Assembly (NCBI GenBank): GCA_026387845.1
Contig: JAPLKX010000103.1
Coordinates: 1-8,663 of the forward strand
Source: Candidatus Hydrogenedentota bacterium
GTDB taxonomy: Bacteria > Hydrogenedentota > Hydrogenedentia > Hydrogenedentales > SLHB01
Direction of reading: 5' to 3'
Length of the DNA stretch: 8,663 nucleotides
Position 1 is the first letter of the stretch. Each line of letters starts with the position of its first letter. Shown here piece by piece: positions 4,414 through 8,663 of the stretch. A program made the position numbers and the translations under genes. A model generated the notes under the pieces. It made no database searches, was not told the origin of the DNA, and saw only the letters and a program-made list of their open reading frames with translations.

Positions 4414-6240
4414 TCAGAATGAGGCTTCCACCTCGGGGGGAGGAGCGCCATTCTGATCCCAGCCGCGCTTTTCATAGTAGAGCGAGAGCATGCGCTCGAA
4501 CTCTTGTTTGTTCAGCGTTTTCCCGGCGTTGGGTCCGGTCAGGACGGGCGCGTTCGTGACTTTGTAAGGCAGCGAGTCTTCTTTCCGTGTGGCGCCGAGG
4601 CGCATATTCATGCGGCGCGTCAGGTTGTACACGTCATCAGACAGCTTGAGCAGCTCCTCGAGCGTCATCTGATTTCCCGTGACATACCCGTAGAACTTCT
4701 CGTAGTGGCGCTCGCTCAACCCGAGTTCAATCCAGGGAAGCCGGCACACCCCCAGCATGTCAAACAGGGGCCGCACGGCCTGGTGATACATCACCAGGTT
4801 CACCTTGTCTTCAGCGGACCAAGCCGCGCCTTCTTCGATCTCTTTCGCGATGGTCCAGGCGCGCGTGTGATGCGCCCCGATATCCGACGTCGCGTAAGCC
4901 AGCCCCATCGACGTCCCCACGCGGCTGTCGTAAGCGGATTGCTCGAGCCCTTTTACCTGGAGCAGGACCTTCTGCATTTCGGGCCACTGCTTGATGATCG
5001 CGAGGGAACCGTCGGCGAGGATATCGCCGATCCCTTCGCGGCGGGCAATTCTGCCCATCAGTTCGAGGATGGCGTCGTCGTCGTTCCAGGTGATCCCCTT
5101 GCCATCGAGGTCGCTCAGCGAGATGATCCCCTTTTCATAACCCTCGATCACAGCGCCGATAATGCTCCCCGTCGAGATCGTGTCGATGCCCAGTTCATCG
5201 CAAAGCCGGTTCCCCGCAAGCACCGCGTCAAACCGCTCGATGCCAAGGTTTGAACCGAGCATCGCGCACGATTCGTACTCCGGCCCTTCCGTGACGGTGC
5301 CGGCGTATTTGCCGTTCTTCACCAGGCAAATGTTCCCGCAACACATCGGGCACATGAAGCAGGCGCTGTCCCCGATCTTGTAGCCGCCCTCGAGCATGGT
5401 TTCGCCGTTGATTTTGTCGTGGGCGGCAAACGTTGTGGCCTTGAAATTGTACGTGGGCAGGATGCCTTTCGTGTTCGCGTACTCGATGACGTTCATCAAG
5501 CCCTGCTGTTGCCATAAGCGGAAGTACTTGTGATCGGTCATGTACTTGATGGCTTTGCGCGTCTCTTCAGCAAGCCCATTCATATCGAACACCGGCAGGT
5601 CTTTGGTGCCGCGAACCGCGATGGCCTTGAGATTCTTCGAGCCCATGATGGCGCCGATGCCCGTCCGCCCGGCGTTGCGGCTCCAATCGGAATTCACACA
5701 GGCAAACCTGACGCGGTTCTCGCCCGCTACGCCGATAGTCGCCACGTGGAGAGCGTGTGTACCAAGCTTCTTCTCGATAAGGCCTTCCGCTTCCAGGCAC
5801 GTTTTGCCCTTGAGGAAAGGCATGGGAAGTATGCTGACGTCGCCGTCGTCGATGAACAAGATGGAAAGTTCCGGCGCGGCCCCCGTGATGCTGAGGCAGT
5901 CGTGGCCTGATTGGCGGAGTTCAACGCCGAATCCCCCGCCGATCGATGAATCGCCATAAAGGCCCGTGGCCGGCGAAATCGAGATGAACGAGTTCTTGCC
6001 GGAAGATGGCACGTAACAGCCGGTCAATGGCCCTGGAGCGATAACCAGCAGATTCCCGGGCCCCAGCGGATCGATTTTGAAATCGTTTGCCTTCAGATTT
6101 TCCCAGACAAGCTTCGCCCCAAAACCTCGCCCACCGATATAGCGTTCGATGAGATCCTCTGGAAGGTCGCGGCGCTCCACCGTACCCGTGGTCAGGTCAA
6201 CATGCAGTTGCTTGTGAAAGTATCCGCTCTTGATGCTCAT
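4414..6240 (-). CDS. Tungsten-dependent aldehyde:ferredoxin oxidoreductase (AOR) family subunit
   Basis: AOR-family enzyme, typically oxidising aldehydes to acids with a tungsten (or molybdenum) bis-pterin and one [4Fe-4S] cluster in the cytoplasm. It has 608 residues, close to the Pyrococcus furiosus AOR (about 605). Seen in order: IGGRGFGAKLVW (35-46); the pterin-binding region PSSGK (78-82) to GDSSIGGGFG (96-105); GRTGIGAIMGSKNLKAIAV (191-209). Cluster cysteines are C294, C297, C301 and C499, matching the family spacing. The DxxGxD motif is D348-D353 and the DxxGVC motif D494-C499. The start at 6240 overlaps the ferredoxin stop by ATGA; a longer frame from 6456 runs antisense-like through ferredoxin codons and is rejected. 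Odd: extra cysteines at 300 and 305 beside the cluster set. The substrate is not determinable; the family also includes formaldehyde and glyceraldehyde-3-phosphate oxidoreductases, BamB and YdhV. Confidence 0.93.
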   Translation of the reverse strand: MSIKSGYFHKQLHVDLTTGTVERRDLPEDLIERYIGGRGFGAKLVWENLKANDFKIDPLGPGNLLVIAPGPLTGCYVPSSGKNSFISISPATGLYGDSSIGGGFGVELRQSGHDCLSITGAAPELSILFIDDGDVSILPMPFLKGKTCLEAEGLIEKKLGTHALHVATIGVAGENRVRFACVNSDWSRNAGRTGIGAIMGSKNLKAIAVRGTKDLPVFDMNGLAEETRKAIKYMTDHKYFRLWQQQGLMNVIEYANTKGILPTYNFKATTFAAHDKINGETMLEGGYKIGDSACFMCPMCCGNICLVKNGKYAGTVTEGPEYESCAMLGSNLGIERFDAVLAGNRLCDELGIDTISTGSIIGAVIEGYEKGIISLSDLDGKGITWNDDDAILELMGRIARREGIGDILADGSLAIIKQWPEMQKVLLQVKGLEQSAYDSRVGTSMGLAYATSDIGAHHTRAWTIAKEIEEGAAWSAEDKVNLVMYHQAVRPLFDMLGVCRLPWIELGLSERHYEKFYGYVTGNQMTLEELLKLSDDVYNLTRRMNMRLGATRKEDSLPYKVTNAPVLTGPNAGKTLNKQEFERMLSLYYEKRGWDQNGAPPPEVEASF

Positions 6241-6770
6241 GACTGTTCTTTTCCAATCTCTGCGTAACGGAGTGTCTGGACCTCGCCCTTTTCGACAAAC
6301 TCGATCTCTTTCATCTGGCTGTAGCTCAGGACGTTGTTCAAGCGTTTGCTTTCGCCTAAGGCATACTCCGGAACCATGCGTAAGGCCCCTTTTGGACAGT
6401 GCTTCACACATTCCGGATCGCCGCCGCAGAGGTCGCACTTGATCGGATACTCGCATTCGTCATGGGCGTAGATCGCACCGAACGGGCACGACTCGACGCA
6501 GTGAAAGCACGAGATGCATAGGCCCGTGTCCAATCGCACCACGCCGTCCCTCCGGCTGATCGCATCTACCGGGCAGACGTCCTCGCAGGGCGCTTTCTTG
6601 CATTGACTGCAAACAACTGGCATGCGCACAACAGGATGTGGATACGTAATGAGCACCCGGATCGCGCTCTTCTTCGGGTTATTCACGCCAAAATGCTTGA
6701 TGGCGCACACGAGCTCACACATCTTGCATCCGGAACATTCTTCAGGTATGACCGCCAGCTTGCGTGACAA
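6237..6770 (-). CDS. Four-cluster [4Fe-4S] ferredoxin-like electron-transfer subunit
   Basis: 177-residue protein of the HycB/DmsB/YdhY type, expected to take electrons from the AOR-family partner encoded just downstream. Sixteen cysteines form four [4Fe-4S] sets: C12-C15-C18-C22; C54-C57-C62-C66; C85-C88-C91-C95; C112-C115-C121-C125. Motifs such as CSGCKMCELVC and CISCFHCVESCP are typical. No signal peptide or Tat motif, so cytoplasmic. The start is TTG at 6770: AGGAGG (6777-6782) is 6 bases upstream, and the promoter at 6829-6857 would not transcribe the alternative ATG at 6866. The gene overlaps the AOR start by four bases (ATGA), so the pair is translationally coupled. Comparable pairs are AorA-AorB in Aromatoleum aromaticum and YdhY-YdhV in Escherichia coli; no FAD subunit like AorC is seen here. 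Confidence 0.92.
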   Translation of the reverse strand: MSRKLAVIPEECSGCKMCELVCAIKHFGVNNPKKSAIRVLITYPHPVVRMPVVCSQCKKAPCEDVCPVDAISRRDGVVRLDTGLCISCFHCVESCPFGAIYAHDECEYPIKCDLCGGDPECVKHCPKGALRMVPEYALGESKRLNNVLSYSQMKEIEFVEKGEVQTLRYAEIGKEQS

Positions 6771-6776
6771 TTTCTG

Positions 6777-6782
6777 CCTCCT
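6777..6782 (-). promoter_or_regulatory. Ribosome binding site deciding a TTG start
   Basis: AGGAGG on the minus strand, 6 bases before TTG 6770 of the ferredoxin gene. The ferredoxin motif begins 12 codons later, the usual distance in this family. Confidence 0.75.
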
Positions 6783-6828
6783 GACATAAACCCAAGGGTA
6801 AAAGAGCCGGAACCGACTAAATGTCGCT

Positions 6829-6857
6829 ATGATATCGGGTAACCGAGATTGAGTCAA
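6829..6857 (-). promoter_or_regulatory. Sigma70-type promoter of the ferredoxin-AOR operon
   Basis: Minus strand TTGACT (6852-6857), 17-base spacer, TATCAT (6829-6834). Each hexamer matches consensus at 5 of 6 positions and the spacing is optimal. Transcription would begin near 6822, giving a leader of roughly 50 bases before the TTG at 6770. The -35 lies in a perfect inverted repeat TTGAGTCAA (6849-6857, single-base centre), a possible regulator site though short enough to be chance. Confidence 0.6.
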
Positions 6858-6915
6858 CAGACCCAATCCGTTGAGCCCGGTTCTTGTATTTGCTCGTTAT
6901 AGGTCGGCCGGGTCT

Positions 6916-6945
6916 TTGACCATACGGGGAAATCTGGGTTAGCAT
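6916..6945 (+). promoter_or_regulatory. Candidate promoter of the secreted glycoside-hydrolase-like gene
   Basis: TTGACC (6916-6921), 18-base spacer, TAGCAT (6940-6945), about 44 bases before the ATG at 6989. The -35 is good and the -10 moderate (4 of 6). The 218-base divergent gap 6771-6988 also holds the palindromes GCGGCCGC (6951-6958) and CCTTAAGG (6962-6969), whose role is unknown. Confidence 0.35.
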
Positions 6946-6988
6946 GTCCTGCGGCCGCTTTCCTTAAGGCGACTGGGAAGGACAATCT

Positions 6989-8663
6989 ATGCAAACGCCG
7001 ACCGCCTTGACTCTTGTGGCAGGAATCCTATTGTGTTGTTTTCATGGGCAGGCGGCGCAACCGGGAGAGCCCGTGCGCGCTGAATTCAATGGCCTTTCCC
7101 TGGCTATTGACCCCGATTCCGGTGGCCTCATCGAGATGGCCTACAATGGCGTCAAGCTGCTTGAAGCATCTCGGGAAAACGCCTCGCTCATTGACGCGGC
7201 CTGTCCCGGGCAAGGTTTCGATCCCTTGCGATTGGGCGTCCGTTATTCTTCCGGCGCTCAGGTGAAGATTTCCCCCGAGGGCATCATCATTTTCTGGACG
7301 ACCCTCGGCACAAGCCGCCCCGTGTCTCTCGGCGGCCCTGTTTCAGCGGAGGTGCGGATCCGGCCCGCCGGGGACGGACGCTCGCTCGTGTTGTCGGCTA
7401 CCATCGACAACCAATCCAAAGCCCCCATTCCCCAAGTGCTCTTTCCGGACTTGGCTGGGCTGCGTCCGTTTGCCGGCCGTGAGAATACGGAACTGCGCAC
7501 CTGCGGGTTTGCAAAGAAGCCCTTCCTGGAACTGGACCCCGAGGATGAGGGCCGGTGGTATGCGGCCCGCCGCAACTGGGCCGACTTGTATTCGGGCGCT
7601 TATGACAAGTCCATGGCGGCCCGTTGGATAGACTTTGGAGATCGCGAGAGCGGATTCAGTCTGTTCCCTCGAGTGTGGGGTTGGGGGCCGATCAACAAAG
7701 CCGGCGAACCCACTACCGAACACGTCTTGCTCCATCTTTCCCAAACCAACGGGACGCTCCGTATTATGTGCGAACAACGAGTCACGATTGCGCCGGGGGA
7801 ACGGTGGGCCAGCCCCGAGTATGTGCTGACGCCGCGACGCCACGGCTGGGCCAAAGGCATCGAACCCTTCCGCGCCTGGCTGCAGGAGAACAGACAGCGT
7901 CCTTATCCCATACCTCAAAGGATGCGGGAGACCTTGGGCTACCGAAGCGTCTGGATGGCCCAGCAATACGCGGACGCCGACCCCGAAGCGCCCACGGTGG
8001 TCTGGCGCTTCCGCGATTTACCGGCTCTGGCGGACGAATGCATCGAGCACGGCCTGAACGAAATGGTTCTCTGGTTCTGGCAGCCCTGGGAACTCTCGGA
8101 CCAACCCGCACCCCAATTGGGCACAACCGAAGAATTTCAGCAGGCTATCGAAGCGTGCCGCGCCAAAGGCGTCAACGTATCGCTATTCGTCTCCGTCATG
8201 ACGATGCTCGACCCGATTCCCGCAAAATATGGCTGGACCGACGCTTCGGAGTACTGGGGGTATCATACCGACTTTGTTCCGATGCTGCGCCCCTACTATG
8301 GCCAAGCGTCGAAAGGCTCCTTTGCAAAACAGACTCACCCCGGGTGGCAGGCCGACGTCACCTCGAGTCTGCTCGGCATGATCCGGCGCGGCTGGACCTC
8401 CATCACCTGGGACCAGGCCCGCTATGCGCCGCAGGAGCCGAACATCGAAACCATCTTCCGCCAAGTACGCGCCGCCGCCAAGAAAATCGAGCCGGAATCC
8501 ACCTTCGCCGGAGAAGACCTGAACAATATCGACCTCGACAGCCGGTGGCTGGACTATACGTGGAACTGGGCGCTCTTTTCTGAAGACATGGACTGGCGCG
8601 CCCTCGTAAATGCGTATGACGCGCCGCGTTTCAATGTCAACGTAGGCGCCTCGCACAAGGCCG
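6989..8663 (+). CDS. Secreted glycoside-hydrolase-like protein, DUF6259-like (partial, runs off right edge)
   Basis: Open from ATG 6989 to the window end (558 codons, no stop). AAGGA (6978-6982) sits 6 bases upstream of the ATG. Residues 1-23 look like a signal peptide (hydrophobic LTLVAGILLCCF, then GQAA before QPGEP), so the product should be exported. Residues about 28-300 read as a beta-rich domain, like the N-terminal sandwich of many carbohydrate-active enzymes. From about 320 the pattern is that of a TIM barrel: MVLWFWQPWE (359-368), a VSLFVSV strand, SITWDQ with Asp475, and FAGEDLN with Glu509 and Asp510. Asp475 and Glu509/Asp510 are the best guesses for catalytic acids, by position at strand ends only. 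The overall style resembles DUF6259 proteins, whose substrate is not established. It is divergent from the ferredoxin-AOR operon. Confidence 0.75.
   Translation, partial: MQTPTALTLVAGILLCCFHGQAAQPGEPVRAEFNGLSLAIDPDSGGLIEMAYNGVKLLEASRENASLIDAACPGQGFDPLRLGVRYSSGAQVKISPEGIIIFWTTLGTSRPVSLGGPVSAEVRIRPAGDGRSLVLSATIDNQSKAPIPQVLFPDLAGLRPFAGRENTELRTCGFAKKPFLELDPEDEGRWYAARRNWADLYSGAYDKSMAARWIDFGDRESGFSLFPRVWGWGPINKAGEPTTEHVLLHLSQTNGTLRIMCEQRVTIAPGERWASPEYVLTPRRHGWAKGIEPFRAWLQENRQRPYPIPQRMRETLGYRSVWMAQQYADADPEAPTVVWRFRDLPALADECIEHGLNEMVLWFWQPWELSDQPAPQLGTTEEFQQAIEACRAKGVNVSLFVSVMTMLDPIPAKYGWTDASEYWGYHTDFVPMLRPYYGQASKGSFAKQTHPGWQADVTSSLLGMIRRGWTSITWDQARYAPQEPNIETIFRQVRAAAKKIEPESTFAGEDLNNIDLDSRWLDYTWNWALFSEDMDWRALVNAYDAPRFNVNVGASHKA

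Noticed and set aside
3544..4422. Rightward 292-residue frame
   Set aside because: It lies antisense to the helix-turn-helix and neighbouring frames and passes through the tRNA remnant; it has no domain-like sequence and no ribosome site.
4272..4475. Leftward 67-residue frame ending in ARFELATPCV
   Set aside because: This peptide is the well-known false translation of the antisense of a tRNA 3' half; the frame is explained by the tRNA-Val remnant.
4504..5253. Rightward 249-residue frame
   Set aside because: Antisense shadow of the AOR gene, rich in His/Arg/Val as expected for reverse reading of a GC-rich gene.
6241..6456. 72-codon N-terminal extension of the AOR subunit
   Set aside because: It reads ferredoxin DNA in a shifted frame, is arginine-rich, and starts far upstream of the family N-terminus; ATG 6240 with ATGA overlap fits instead.
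7624..8583. Rightward 319-residue frame and several leftward frames over 7258-8656
   Set aside because: These are shadows of the glycoside-hydrolase-like gene, which is in another frame and open across the whole region.

Overview
The window is a bacterial chromosomal segment of moderately high GC. It is probably from an anaerobic or facultatively anaerobic heterotroph: it has a tungsten/molybdenum aldehyde:ferredoxin oxidoreductase (AOR) family enzyme with its ferredoxin partner, and a secreted glycoside-hydrolase-like protein. The protein style and the strong use of GGAGG ribosome sites would fit Hydrogenedentota, Planctomycetota or Lentisphaerota. That placement is an impression, not a result.

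Right half (4414-8663): two divergent transcription units. Leftward, a 177-residue ferredoxin with four [4Fe-4S] cysteine sets starts at a TTG (6770) and overlaps the 608-residue AOR-family subunit by ATGA. A good sigma70-type promoter (TTGACT, 17 bases, TATCAT) sits at 6829-6857. Rightward, an exported protein starts at 6989 and runs off the window edge. It resembles DUF6259/glycoside-hydrolase-like proteins.

Middle (3093-4315): a compact set of small leftward genes with phage or plasmid character. They are a 71-residue reading frame, a helix-turn-helix protein like a small terminase subunit, a hidden 36-codon frame, a 75-residue hypothetical protein, and a fragment of a ParB-like protein. 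The set abuts the 3' half of a tRNA-Val(TAC) gene (4266-4315, CCA encoded) that has no 5' half. This is the classic footprint of site-specific integration into a tRNA gene. From the tRNA orientation, the integrated DNA lies to the left of the fragment and the original chromosome (the AOR operon) to the right. The intact tRNA-Val and the integrase would then lie left of this window.

Left part (1-2945): a leftward pair consisting of a lipoprotein substrate-binding protein of the branched-chain amino acid/amide (LivJ-like) type and, 48 bases downstream, an unrecognised 528-residue protein with two membrane segments. No ABC permease or ATPase gene accompanies the binding protein here. The 528-residue gene is visibly more AT-rich than the AOR gene. 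Under the tRNA model these two genes may be cargo of the integrated element, but the left boundary cannot be placed from this sequence.

No CRISPR array, insertion sequence or rRNA was seen. The nearest thing to an undescribed system is the unknown membrane protein next to an orphan binding protein inside a putative tRNA-Val-integrated element.
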